Shown: positions 1 through 5,999 of the stretch, piece after piece
Numbering within the stretch: position 1 is the stretch's first letter
How the letters are laid out: every line of letters begins with the position of its first letter
Source: an uncultured Collinsella sp.
GTDB lineage: Bacteria > Actinomycetota > Coriobacteriia > Coriobacteriales > Coriobacteriaceae
Direction of reading: 5' to 3'
Length of the DNA stretch: 9,499 nucleotides
Assembly (NCBI GenBank): GCA_902496375.1
Contig: CABVAS010000045.1
Span: forward strand, 1 to 9,499
Notes under the pieces: generated by a model
Seen by the model: the letters and a program-made list of their open reading frames with translations, nothing else
Database searches by the model: none
Told to the model about the DNA's origin: nothing
Made by a program: the position numbers and the translations under genes

Positions 1-208
1 CCCGGGTAGCGGCTCTTTTTGTTTGCGCTGGCGCAGGGTAGCTAATGCCGATATATCAGCTGGGGCGAAATACGAGATGTGAAGAGATGGAGCGTCAGAG
101 CGTCCATGACGCCCACCTGCCATATTTGCCCTTTACCGATTTGACGGGTCTTTGCGGCCCCATTGCCGATCACCCGTGCGACAATGCGCCGGACGAGAAA
201 GGAATCCG
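1..208. other. Upstream region without a supported gene
   Basis: I find no convincing gene here. The short open frames lack a ribosome binding site and resemble nothing I know. A small dyad (ATGGA at about 86 and TCCAT at about 102) could fold, but it has no T-run. The stretch probably holds the end of an upstream transcription unit and the leader of the oxidoreductase gene that starts at 209. Confidence 0.4.
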
Positions 209-1735
209 ATGGAATCGACTGATGTACTGGTAATTGGATCTGGCATTGCGGGCCTTTGTGCCGCCATCGAAGCGGCACGCACGGGTGCAACCGTCACTGT
301 GGCAAGCGCCGGCAAGACTATGAGTGGATCGAGCTTCTTCCCGGGTACCTGGGGCCTCGGCCTCATCGGTCCCGTCGACGAAGACGACGAGCAGGACCTC
401 ATCGACACCATCCAGACCGTCGGCGGCGGTGTCGCCGACCCCGAACTCGTCCAAACGTTCGTCCACGGCATTCCCCAAGCGATTGACTGGCTCGAGCAAG
501 ACCTGGGCGTTGAGCTCCAGCGTCCGCAAAGCGCCGAGAGTGCTCAACAAAAGCAATTTATCCCCTGCTTTGACCACAAGACGCGCATGTGGCGCGGCCT
601 CACCCGCAAGCCCCTTGAGGACGCTCTGACGACCTGGATCGAGTCGCTCGGCATTCGCCTGCTCCCCCGCCATGAGCTTATCGACCTTGTTGAGGACACG
701 AACGGCAGAATAACCGGAACCGCACTCTACGACCTTACCGAAAATCGAATCGTGCCCTTTGCTGCCAAGGCCACGATCATCGCAGCCGGTGGCACAGGCG
801 GCCTGTTCGAGCGCAGCCTTACGTCGGCTGATGTGCTCAGCTCCTCGCAGGCCATCGCACTGGCGCACGGCGCAACACTTACTAATATGGAGTTCATGCA
901 GATGATGCCCGGCTTCATCGAGCCCAGGCGTAACTTGGTCTTCAACGAGAAAACCTGGCGCTACGTGCATGTAGACCAGCCGGTAGATATTGCCGACGAC
1001 AAGCTGAACGACCTGCTCGAGCAGCGCTCTGGATATGGTCCCTTCACGTCACGCTTGGCCTCCCGCGCTATCGATCTCGTCATCGATCAGGCAGGTGTCG
1101 AAGGCCTGGCACTCCACTACGACTTCCCCCGCGAGGATGTCCCAGAGTTTGTGCAGACCTTTGCCACCTGGCTGCAAGACGAGCACGGCATCGCCCCGAC
1201 TGACGAGATGCGCGTTGCGATGTATGCCCACGCCGCTAACGGCGGCATCAAGATCGATAAGACCGCGCACACGGGCGTTGAGGGCCTCTACGCTTGCGGC
1301 GAGGCGACAGGTGGCATGCACGGCGCCGACCGCATTGGTGGCTTGTCAAGCGCCAACGGCATCGTATTCGGACGTATCGCGGGCGCATCGGCAGCCCTCA
1401 CAGCGCAGAAAGAGCCTGAGGCGGCCCTGAAGGCGGATATCACCCTCCCCCAGTACGGCATTGCCACAACAGATGCCGAACGCCTGACACACAGCCTTAG
1501 GCACACGATGAGCACCTTTTGCATGATCAACAGGACCGAAACAGGCCTATCCGAGGCACTACACGAGCTTGAGGGCTTGAAGACGGAGGCAACGACCTTG
1601 AGCACACAGAAAGCCCAGGACAGCGAAGTCGCAGCCCTCGCCCGCCTGCAATCGCAGATTCAGCTGGCACAGGAAATGGTCAAAGCCATGCGCAAGCGAA
1701 CCGAAAGTCTCGGGTCGCACTATCGAGCGGATTAA
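209..1735 (+). CDS. FAD-dependent oxidoreductase, FrdA/NadB superfamily
   Basis: A 508-residue flavoprotein, probably cytoplasmic because no signal peptide is seen. It belongs to the fumarate reductase/succinate dehydrogenase/L-aspartate oxidase flavoprotein superfamily. Residues 6-16 (VLVIGSGIAGL) form the Rossmann dinucleotide-binding motif. AGGTGG near 193-198 is the second FAD-contacting glycine motif. GLYACGEATGGMHGADRIGG near 359-378 is the C-terminal FAD-binding signature, where Arg375 matches the conserved active-site/FAD region Arg of FrdA and NadB. The protein ends with RTESLGSHYRAD, matching the family's usual ESRGaHyReD tail, so the C-terminus is complete. I chose ATG 209 over an in-frame upstream start at 152 because GAGAAAGGA lies 5 bases before it and the glycine-rich motif then begins at residue 10. 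The electron acceptor and substrate cannot be read from the sequence. NadB is possible, but no nad neighbours are visible. The call is firm at superfamily level only. Confidence 0.85.
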   Translation: MESTDVLVIGSGIAGLCAAIEAARTGATVTVASAGKTMSGSSFFPGTWGLGLIGPVDEDDEQDLIDTIQTVGGGVADPELVQTFVHGIPQAIDWLEQDLGVELQRPQSAESAQQKQFIPCFDHKTRMWRGLTRKPLEDALTTWIESLGIRLLPRHELIDLVEDTNGRITGTALYDLTENRIVPFAAKATIIAAGGTGGLFERSLTSADVLSSSQAIALAHGATLTNMEFMQMMPGFIEPRRNLVFNEKTWRYVHVDQPVDIADDKLNDLLEQRSGYGPFTSRLASRAIDLVIDQAGVEGLALHYDFPREDVPEFVQTFATWLQDEHGIAPTDEMRVAMYAHAANGGIKIDKTAHTGVEGLYACGEATGGMHGADRIGGLSSANGIVFGRIAGASAALTAQKEPEAALKADITLPQYGIATTDAERLTHSLRHTMSTFCMINRTETGLSEALHELEGLKTEATTLSTQKAQDSEVAALARLQSQIQLAQEMVKAMRKRTESLGSHYRAD

Positions 1736-1777
1736 ACCGGACACCTATCTAAAGCAGAACACAACCAATCGATATCC

Positions 1778-1813
1778 ATGGGCCCCGTGAGCTCGAAGCA
1801 GCACGGGGCCCAT
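1778..1813 (+). terminator. Perfect 12-bp stem-loop after the oxidoreductase gene
   Basis: ATGGGCCCCGTG at 1778-1789 pairs perfectly with CACGGGGCCCAT at 1802-1813 across a 12-nt loop. It lies 42 bp after the oxidoreductase stop. The following bases (TCGTGTCC) are not a T-run, so intrinsic termination is likely but not certain; the hairpin could also protect the 3' end of the mRNA. Confidence 0.6.
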
Positions 1814-1838
1814 TCGTGTCCGCACGACAGCGTATCCT

Positions 1839-1849
1839 TATTCTGAATA
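1839..1849. promoter_or_regulatory. 11-bp palindrome upstream of the DinD-family gene
   Basis: TATTCTGAATA is a perfect dyad centred on 1844, about 48 bp before the DinD-family start. DinD genes are SOS-controlled in E. coli, so an operator here would make sense. The sequence does not match the usual Gram-positive LexA box, however, and a palindrome this short can arise by chance. Confidence 0.2.
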
Positions 1850-1896
1850 CAGAGCGGACAAAGCCCGCATAGAAAATAGACCAGCGAGGAGGAGAT

Positions 1897-2757
1897 ATGG
1901 ACAGTAGAGATATCGAGAAGTGGCGTATCGAACTTGATAGCTACGCCAATGTGGAAGACGGCGTTGAGTATTGGCTCGCACGCGATTTAATGGAACCCAT
2001 GGGGTACACTCGATGGGAGAACTTCGCCGAAGTTGTTAAGAGGGCAAAAGTCTCATGCGAAACAAACAAAACTCCAGTTGATTCCCATTTTCGTGACACC
2101 ACGAAAATGGTAACTGCCGGTGTCGCCGCTCGCGCGGTTAAAGACTACAAACTTACGCGCTATGCATGCTATTTAATCGCACAGAACGGAGATTCAAACA
2201 AGCCAGAGATCGCGCTCGCCCAGGCATACTTTGCCGTGCAGACGCGCCGCCAAGAGCTCATAGAGCAGCGCTTCGCAGAGATTCAGCGCTTGCAGGCGCG
2301 TCACTCGCTATCCGATTCAGAGAAACAGCTCTCGGGTATTGCGTTCAAACGCGGCGTGGACTCCAAAGGATTCGCGATCATCAAGTCGAAGGGCGATGAG
2401 GCGTTATTCGGCGGCAGAAGCACGGCGGAAATGAAGCAGCAGCTCGGCGTACCCAAGAGAGCGGCATTGGCGGACAGGTTAGCCGATGTCCTCATCAAAG
2501 CAAAGGACCTTACGAACTCGATGACGGCCTTCAACGCCGAGGAACACGACCTGTACGGCCTGGACCAGATCAAGCAAGAGCACGTCGAGAACAACACAAG
2601 CGTGCGTGGCAGCCTCATCGACCGCGGAATTGTCCCCGAGAACCTACCGCCTGCCGAGGATACAAAAAAGCTCGAGCGTCGCGTGAAGACAGACGAGAAG
2701 AAACTCAAGGAGGGTACTGACGGTTTTACCGATCCCCAGGGTAGGCTCGATCTGTGA
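1897..2757 (+). CDS. dinD: DinD-family protein (DNA damage-inducible protein D)
   Basis: A 286-residue protein, close to the roughly 274 residues of E. coli DinD. The N-terminal part (about 20-120) is BRO-N-like: YWLARDLMEPMGYTRWENF, then a conserved block at about 85-120 (LTRYACYLIAQNGDSNKP...AYFAVQTRRQELIEQ) that is the family's hallmark. The central part (about 150-185) has GFAIIKSKGDEALFGG, equivalent to the DinD 'nHGYqgLYGG' motif. The C-terminal part (about 205-275) has helical and charged NNTSVRGSLIDRGIVPENLP and ends KLERRVKTDEKKLKEG. In E. coli DinD binds RecA filaments and limits strand exchange; I infer that role here only by family. AGGAGGAGAT sits just before ATG 1897. The gene stands alone between the host oxidoreductase gene and the tRNA-Lys junction. 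DinD genes are often mobile, so it may be a passenger acquired at this tRNA hotspot. Confidence 0.88.
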   Translation: MDSRDIEKWRIELDSYANVEDGVEYWLARDLMEPMGYTRWENFAEVVKRAKVSCETNKTPVDSHFRDTTKMVTAGVAARAVKDYKLTRYACYLIAQNGDSNKPEIALAQAYFAVQTRRQELIEQRFAEIQRLQARHSLSDSEKQLSGIAFKRGVDSKGFAIIKSKGDEALFGGRSTAEMKQQLGVPKRAALADRLADVLIKAKDLTNSMTAFNAEEHDLYGLDQIKQEHVENNTSVRGSLIDRGIVPENLPPAEDTKKLERRVKTDEKKLKEGTDGFTDPQGRLDL

Positions 2758-2775
2758 AAGCGGCTGTGCCCTTTC

Positions 2776-2860
2776 GGGTTCGACCCCATGCGAGGTCAAC
2801 AAAAAACGACCAGCCTGAGCCAGTCGCTTTAACAATCTTTGGGTGGGCCGTCAGGGGGTC
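2776..2860. repeat. 85-bp direct repeat, copy A (tRNA-Lys 3' end plus terminator)
   Basis: This matches 2953-3037 over 85 bp with only a handful of differences. It starts GGGTTCGACCCC, contains the same terminator dyad, and ends in the last bases of the tRNA-Lys acceptor arm (GTGGGCCGTCAGGGGGTC). The tRNA CCA end is altered to CCC. I read it as a scar of an earlier integration or duplication at the same tRNA site. Confidence 0.75.
2801..2826 (-). terminator. Rho-independent terminator in repeat copy A
   Basis: Read on the minus strand, CGACTGGC and GCTGGTCG pair (with G-T wobbles) around a TCAG loop and are followed by TTTTTT. This is the duplicate of the terminator that follows the tRNA-Lys remnant. 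It may now mainly block leftward transcripts. Confidence 0.5.
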
Positions 2861-2868
2861 AGCCTGCT

Positions 2869-2932
2869 GCGCAAGCGACCGCTGCGGCGCCAAGGCGCCT
2901 TGCGCGCTGCGCTGGCAAATGCTTACGCATTT
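2869..2932. repeat. GC-rich palindromic element between the two 85-bp repeats
   Basis: Nested dyads: GCGCAAG (2869) with CTTGCGC (2899), GGCGCC-AA-GGCGCC (2886-2899), then AAATGC-TTAC-GCATTT (2917-2932). This looks like a REP/BIME-type intergenic element or a structured remnant. No coding function is supported. Confidence 0.4.
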
Positions 2933-2952
2933 CCTCAGCTCCGCGCCCCGAC

Positions 2953-3037
2953 GGGTTCGACCCCATGCGAGGTTAACAAAAAAGCGACCAGCCTAAGCCA
3001 GTCGCTTTAACATGCTTTGGTGGGCCGTCAGGGGGTC
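2953..3037. repeat. 85-bp direct repeat, copy B
   Basis: This is the right copy of the repeat that also occurs at 2776-2860. It contains the better terminator and runs into the longer tRNA-Lys fragment. Its ends carry an inverted 12-mer: GGGTTCGACCCC at 2953-2964 and GGGGTCGAACCC at 3032-3043, the latter being the tRNA T-arm. Confidence 0.75.
2978..3005 (-). terminator. Rho-independent terminator of the tRNA-Lys locus
   Basis: On the minus strand GCGACTGGC and GCTGGTCGC form a 9-bp stem (two G-T pairs) with a TTAG loop, followed by TTTTTT. It begins 12 bp after the tRNA CCA end, the usual place for a tRNA terminator. Confidence 0.7.
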
Positions 3038-3063
3038 GAACCCTGGACCTTGGGATTAAGAGT
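3018..3063 (-). tRNA. 3' half of tRNA-Lys(CUU); probable prophage attachment junction (attL)
   Basis: On the minus strand this reads CTCTTAA (anticodon loop, anticodon CTT), 3' anticodon strand TCCCA, variable AGGTC, T-arm CAGGG-TTCGACC-CCCTG, acceptor ACGGCCC, then A-CCA. The 5' half is missing: the preceding bases (TTCAAGA) cannot pair with TCCCA, and no GGGCCGT acceptor strand exists within the next 60 bases. A tRNA cut at the anticodon loop, with its own terminator on the left and phage genes on the right, is the classical product of tyrosine-integrase insertion. The complete tRNA should be rebuilt at the other prophage end. Confidence 0.75.
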
Positions 3064-3188
3064 CTTGAACGCGTGCTTTTGGCAAGCGCTCTACAAGCAA
3101 AGATGCAGGTCACGCTTATTCTGCTCGTACAATTTACGCTCAAGTTGCATTGGAGAACGGATATTTACGGTTATCGCATCATGCATAA

Positions 3189-3222
3189 AGCCCCTCCCCG
3201 GCATACTTGCCGGGGAGGGGCT
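3189..3222 (-). terminator. Strong terminator closing the phage late operon
   Basis: AGCCCCTCCCCGGC (3189-3202) and GCCGGGGAGGGGCT (3209-3222) form a perfect 14-bp stem with a 6-nt loop. On the minus strand it begins 6 bp after the stop of the last late gene and is followed by TTTATG. Confidence 0.85.
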
Positions 3223-3227
3223 AATGC

Positions 3228-3530
3228 TTATGGCCTGTCGATGATCACCTGATCGCCGTCCTCGACGAGGTACGGCGTGATCGCGATGCCGCGGTCGCTC
3301 TCGACCACGATGTAGGCTCGATTCGTCGAGCGCTCGGTCGCGATGTACGAATTGACTCCGCTAGGAAGATCGTACAGGGGGCCTTCCGACTGGTCCGTGA
3401 CGATAACGGAAGATGCCGCCTGGGCATTCTTGGGCGCCAAGGCTGAGCAGACGATGATGATGAGCCCCGACATTGCGATGAGGCACGCGATCGCATAGGC
3501 GAGGCTGAGCATCTTGTCTCTCGGTTTCAT
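3228..3530 (-). CDS. Small exported or membrane-anchored phage protein
   Basis: A 100-residue protein. AAGGAG lies 5 bases before ATG 3530, so I chose this start over a longer open frame that only shadows the endolysin. Residues 8-30 are hydrophobic (LSLAYAIACLIAMSGLIIIV) and lead to APKNAQA-A at about 32-39, a plausible signal-peptidase site. The mature part has NRAYIVVESDRGIAITPYLV, resembling small phage/Firmicute proteins of the DUF6440 type ('y.v.....g.aiTPLld.dG'); that match is from memory and tentative. It is the last gene of the minus-strand late cluster, and its start sits 2 bp past the endolysin stop. Its role is unknown. Position at the prophage edge after the lysis genes would fit a lysis accessory or a lysogenic conversion product. 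Confidence 0.65.
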   Translation of the reverse strand: MKPRDKMLSLAYAIACLIAMSGLIIIVCSALAPKNAQAASSVIVTDQSEGPLYDLPSGVNSYIATERSTNRAYIVVESDRGIAITPYLVEDGDQVIIDRP

Positions 3531-3531
3531 G

Positions 3532-4350
3532 TCACTCCTTGATGAGGTAGTCATCTGCCTCGGGCTTTCCGGTGGCGCGTCCGACGGCGACATAGCGGAT
3601 CTTCCCGCTGCCGCCGGTGTAGCGTCCCCAGATAAAGCCGTCCGCGGACTTATACCAGTCGTCGAGCACGACAGTCTGCCCCCTGCTGTAGGAGGCCACC
3701 ACGGACCCGGAGAGGGACGGCGCTGAGCGCACGTTGAGCTTGAAGACGGTGCAGCGGTAGCGGCCGCCGAAGCTCTCGGTCTCAGTCGCCTGCTGGGTCG
3801 GCTGCTTCGCGGGAGCCTGCTGAACGGGTGCGGAATTCGATACCTTGATTCCGAAACTCTCGAGGTAGATTCGGGCCAGGTCGTCGAGGTATTCATTGAA
3901 CTTCTGTAAATCGCCGCCGTTGTCGATGAAGCCGTTCTCGGCGAGGCGGTAGTTGATGCCGCGCGCGGCAGCCCTGTTGTTGAGCTGCATATGGATGCCA
4001 GCGGCCTCAAGACACCTCACGGTGCCCATGTGATCATCAGCTCGAAGTTCAGCCCGGACTCCTACGACAAGACGCTGGCGGACAAGCTGTCAGCATTTAT
4101 GCCGGGACGGGCGCAGAAGCTCGTCAAGCATTCCGACCTCGCCAACGTCGACGGGACCGTCAGCCTTGAGGCTGTTCAGCCCTCCGTCCGCATACCAGTT
4201 GCGCGAAGTGTCGCAAAGCACCACCTGATCGCCGCCAAGCTCCTTGATGCGCCTGCCGAGCGCACGCACGCGCTCAGCCTCGGTGTACCCGCCGGCGCAG
4301 CAGCCGGGGTCGCCGGCGCCGTGCCCGCAGATGACGAACAGCTTGGCCAC
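3532..4350 (-). pseudogene. Endolysin (N-acetylmuramoyl-L-alanine amidase + SH3b), disrupted by an internal inversion
   Basis: The gene would cut the peptidoglycan amide bond at host lysis. The N-terminal part starts at GTG 4350, with GAGG 6 bases before it: AKLFVICGHGAGDPG with zinc-ligand His10 and a Glu at 24/26 in YTEAE. The C-terminal part has RAAARGINYRLAENGFIDN (catalytic Glu138 in the rebuilt numbering), a Gln/Pro linker at about 172-193 and an SH3b wall-binding domain at about 198-260. The stretch between them (3979-4146) encodes the expected amidase core VELHMDAS...GAHVIISSKF...PGRAQKLVKHSDLAN, but on the plus strand. As it stands, the minus-strand frame ends after 86 residues at 4090 and lacks His72, the third zinc ligand. 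Flipping exactly 168 bp gives one 272-codon frame joined as GPVD|VELH and SDLAN|NRAAARG. It follows the holin gene directly. I expect it to be inactive in this orientation. Confidence 0.85.
3979..4146 (+). other. 168-bp inverted segment inside the endolysin
   Basis: Read on the plus strand it gives 56 codons of amidase core (VELHMDASGLKTPHGAHVII onward), opposite to the flanking gene. The ends carry only a 4-bp inverted repeat: GTTG at 3979-3982 and CAAC at 4143-4146. Both junctions become in-frame and family-like after reversal. Confidence 0.85.
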
Positions 4351-4351
4351 G

Positions 4352-4591
4352 CTATTCCTCGCCGCCCTCGTGAGACGGTCCCGGCTGCGCGCCGCCAACC
4401 TCTGGCAGGTCGGTCGCGACACTGGTTAGCAACGACACGACGGCGGCGACGCCCGCCACGCTCGCGACCTGCACCCAGTCGAGGTCCGTGAATCCGACGC
4501 TCCCGGTACCGATGAGCGCCACCGCCGTCTGAGCAGCCGTCTTGACGGCGCGGGTGAGGGCCGCGATTGCCCATTCCTCGTACTTCTCCAT
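4352..4591 (-). CDS. Phage holin, r1t-like
   Basis: A 79-residue membrane protein predicted to form the inner-membrane lesion that releases or activates the endolysin. Helix one is about 10-30 (ALTRAVKTAAQTAVALIGTG); an amphipathic turn (FTDLDWVQV) leads to helix two at about 41-60 (VASVAGVAAVVSLLTSVATD). The C-terminus is short and acidic (HEGGEE). The pattern RA.KT.AQTA.A.IGtg....D.dW..V.S.a..A...SLLTS is that of the lactococcal r1t holin family. ATG 4591 is preceded by GGAGG at a 9-base spacing, and a longer open frame upstream overlaps the neighbouring gene and is not needed. Its TAG stop at 4352 lies next to the endolysin GTG start, so the two are probably translationally coupled. Confidence 0.85.
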   Translation of the reverse strand: MEKYEEWAIAALTRAVKTAAQTAVALIGTGSVGFTDLDWVQVASVAGVAAVVSLLTSVATDLPEVGGAQPGPSHEGGEE

Positions 4592-4595
4592 GATG

Positions 4596-4904
4596 CTAGT
4601 CCTCCGATTCTCCCCTGATGGGGGCGTTGACGATTTCCTGGTAGTAGTGGGTGCCGGTGCCATTTCCGCCCATGCCGTGGTAGGCCCCGTAGACCTGCGA
4701 GGCCTCCTGCTTGACCCAGTCGGGGCAACCCTTGCCGCTGACCACGTAGCGCTCATGGAGGTCCACGAGGCGGCTTCGCAGCATCGTCCGAGTGCCCTCC
4801 TGCATCGCGTCCATGAGCCGGTACAGGCGCATGAGCGCACCCGCGAGGGCCGCGAGGACAACCGGCACGGCCCACTGGACGGCCGCGCTGGCTAGTTCTT
4901 CCAT
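4596..4904 (-). CDS. Small phage membrane protein upstream of the holin
   Basis: About 102 residues. A single N-terminal membrane segment (about 7-24, AAVQWAVPVVLAALAGAL) is followed by a charged helix (RLYRLMDAMQEGTRTMLRSR) and a C-terminal block YGAYHGMGGNGTGTHYYQEI. That block matches a family of small siphophage proteins with the pattern 'Yh.lGGNG....lyeei..LP', which sit beside holins and are often annotated as holin-like. I prefer ATG 4904 because GGGGG lies 7 bases before it; ATG 4910, six bases upstream, has almost no spacing. It ends 4 bp before the holin start. It could be a second holin subunit or an antiholin; function not shown. Confidence 0.7.
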   Translation of the reverse strand: MEELASAAVQWAVPVVLAALAGALMRLYRLMDAMQEGTRTMLRSRLVDLHERYVVSGKGCPDWVKQEASQVYGAYHGMGGNGTGTHYYQEIVNAPIRGESED

Positions 4905-4917
4905 TCGCATGCCCCCA

Positions 4918-5484
4918 CTAGGCCGTCAGCTGCTTCCATGCAGACTCGCTGCCGAACGTGCCCGGCTCGATTGTGTTGCCGTCCATCAGCGACTCGTAGA
5001 CCTGGCCGTACTTGGTGACGCGGTCGCCCTTGGCGTAGGACTTGCCGCTGACCCACTCGGCGGGCGTATCGCCGCTCGCGGACGGCACGGCTTTGATCCA
5101 ATGCTGCGAGTCAGTGGTCGGGTCATCTGCCGTGGCAGTGTGGCCGCTGATGGCCTTGTAGAGCGCGCCCTGCCAGAGCACGCGGTCACCCTGCGCGTAG
5201 ACGTGGCCCTTCTCGTAGTGCGGGAAGAGCGCTGGTACCTTGAGTGCGTCGTCGTCGCTCAGCTTGGAGGCCTGAATCTGCGCGAGCATGAGCGCGGCGT
5301 CCTGAGCGGTACCAGCATCCGGCACGATCGTCCAGACCTGCCAGATGGCCCCGTCATGCTGCTCATAGGAGAGCACCGTGTGGTAACCGGCTCCGGGGTT
5401 GGGTTCCGCCGCCTCGCGAATCGGCAGGCCGGAGCCGTCCGTGGTCAGGTAGACAGACCCAGATACAAATTGTCCGTAAAACAT
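4918..5484 (-). CDS. Phage tail-associated protein with two CBM5/12-like repeats
   Basis: A 188-residue protein. AAGGAG lies 4 bases before ATG 5484, which rules out the longer frame from 5514. Residues 1-85 (YLTTDGSGLPI...SYEQHDGAIWQVWTIVPD...LSDDDALKVP) are homologous to the whole upstream neighbour. Two chitin-binding type-3/CBM5-12-like units follow: about 94-131 (VYAQGDRVLWQGALYKAISG ... HW) and about 144-186 (KSYAKGDRVTKYGQVYESLM ... AW). Such modules bind surface or wall polysaccharide, so a tail-tip or baseplate attachment role is plausible. It follows its paralogue by 8 bp and precedes the lysis genes, the usual place for host-recognition accessories. Confidence 0.75.
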   Translation of the reverse strand: MFYGQFVSGSVYLTTDGSGLPIREAAEPNPGAGYHTVLSYEQHDGAIWQVWTIVPDAGTAQDAALMLAQIQASKLSDDDALKVPALFPHYEKGHVYAQGDRVLWQGALYKAISGHTATADDPTTDSQHWIKAVPSASGDTPAEWVSGKSYAKGDRVTKYGQVYESLMDGNTIEPGTFGSESAWKQLTA

Positions 5485-5492
5485 TTTTCTCC

Positions 5493-5900
5493 TTAATGGT
5501 TGATTCTTTCCCAAAGCTCCGGAGCCGTATCGGGCTCAGATCCGATACGGGGCGCATGCGTCTGCAGGCACTTGTACAGGTCGCCTCCATATGCCACGCG
5601 CGCGCCAGCGGCATACGAGGCCTCGCCCACATACCACGGCCGGATGAGCTGGGGTACCTTCAGCGCGTCCTCATCACTGAGAGTCTCGGCGGACATGGCA
5701 GCAAGCCGCACCGCGTCATCGCGCATCCCGTCTGGCACGACACTCCATACTTGGTAGATGGAACCGCCCCGCTGCTCATACGCCATGTCCGCCTTGAAAC
5801 CCTCGGGGACCTCAGGCTCATCAGACGCGAGAATCGGGAGACCCCTCCCGTCTGTCGCCAGGCGCACTGCGGGCCCGACAAGGGTCCCGATCAATGCCAT
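5493..5900 (-). CDS. Phage tail-associated protein with one CBM5/12-like repeat
   Basis: A 135-residue paralogue of the next gene. The shared N-terminal region (RLATDGRGLPIL...AYEQRGGSIYQVWSVVPDG) and the LSDEDALKVPQL motif at about 74-85 match LSDDDALKVPAL there. Residues 92-131 (EASYAAGARVAYGGDLYKCL ... LW) form one carbohydrate-binding type-3-like unit. ATG 5900 has AAGGAG 5 bases upstream. It is the first gene of the minus-strand late cluster on the left of the array. Its upstream region faces the divergent recombinase gene, so the cluster may be read from a promoter at 5901-5999 or by read-through from the tail gene to the right. No signal peptide, as expected for a virion part. Confidence 0.75.
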   Translation of the reverse strand: MALIGTLVGPAVRLATDGRGLPILASDEPEVPEGFKADMAYEQRGGSIYQVWSVVPDGMRDDAVRLAAMSAETLSDEDALKVPQLIRPWYVGEASYAAGARVAYGGDLYKCLQTHAPRIGSEPDTAPELWERINH

Positions 5901-5932
5901 TTAGACTCCTTTCTCTCGACCTCTCGTGGCAG

Positions 5933-5981
5933 AAATCCCACGCGCGTATCCTCTCCTTGAGAGCCCACGCGTCTGGGATTT
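5933..5981. promoter_or_regulatory. Inverted repeat between the divergent recombinase and tail genes
   Basis: AAATCCCA followed by CGCG (5933-5944) pairs with CGCG-TC-TGGGATTT (5968-5981), a 12-bp stem with a 2-nt bulge; CTCT and AGAG pair inside the loop. It sits in the 99-bp divergent intergenic region. It could be an operator, a bidirectional terminator for leftward transcripts leaving the array, or an accessory recombinase-binding site. Confidence 0.45.
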
Positions 5982-5999
5982 ACGTGATTGGAGACCATG

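Noticed and set aside
170..970. 266-codon minus-strand open frame
   Set aside because: Antisense shadow of the FAD oxidoreductase, with no recognisable motif and typical high-GC codon bias artefact.
1839..1855. Degenerate recombination site near the DinD-family gene (ATTCTGAATACAG resembles ATTCTGTAT)
   Set aside because: Only ATTCTG is shared, the rest differs, it lies outside the prophage and opens no cassette frame.
2754..2996. 80-codon plus-strand open frame
   Set aside because: It reads through the duplicated tRNA/terminator repeats and the palindromic element; the repeated RVRPHAR motif simply mirrors the DNA repeat.
3063..3110. Missing 5' half of tRNA-Lys (a TAGAGCG D-arm-like string is present)
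   Set aside because: The adjacent bases cannot form the anticodon or acceptor stems, and no GGGCCGT strand is found, so a complete tRNA is not supported.
3017..3244. 75-codon plus-strand open frame starting MVGRQGVEPWT
   Set aside because: That opening is the well-known false translation of the antisense strand of a tRNA 3' end.
4090..4350. Free-standing 86-residue amidase fragment as an independent gene
   Set aside because: It keeps only two of the three zinc ligands, and its last 18 residues come from the inverted piece; better described as the first part of one broken endolysin.
3991..4491. 166-codon open frame on the plus strand
   Set aside because: Its first part is real amidase sequence, but only because an inverted piece of the minus-strand endolysin lies there; the rest is the antisense of the endolysin and holin.
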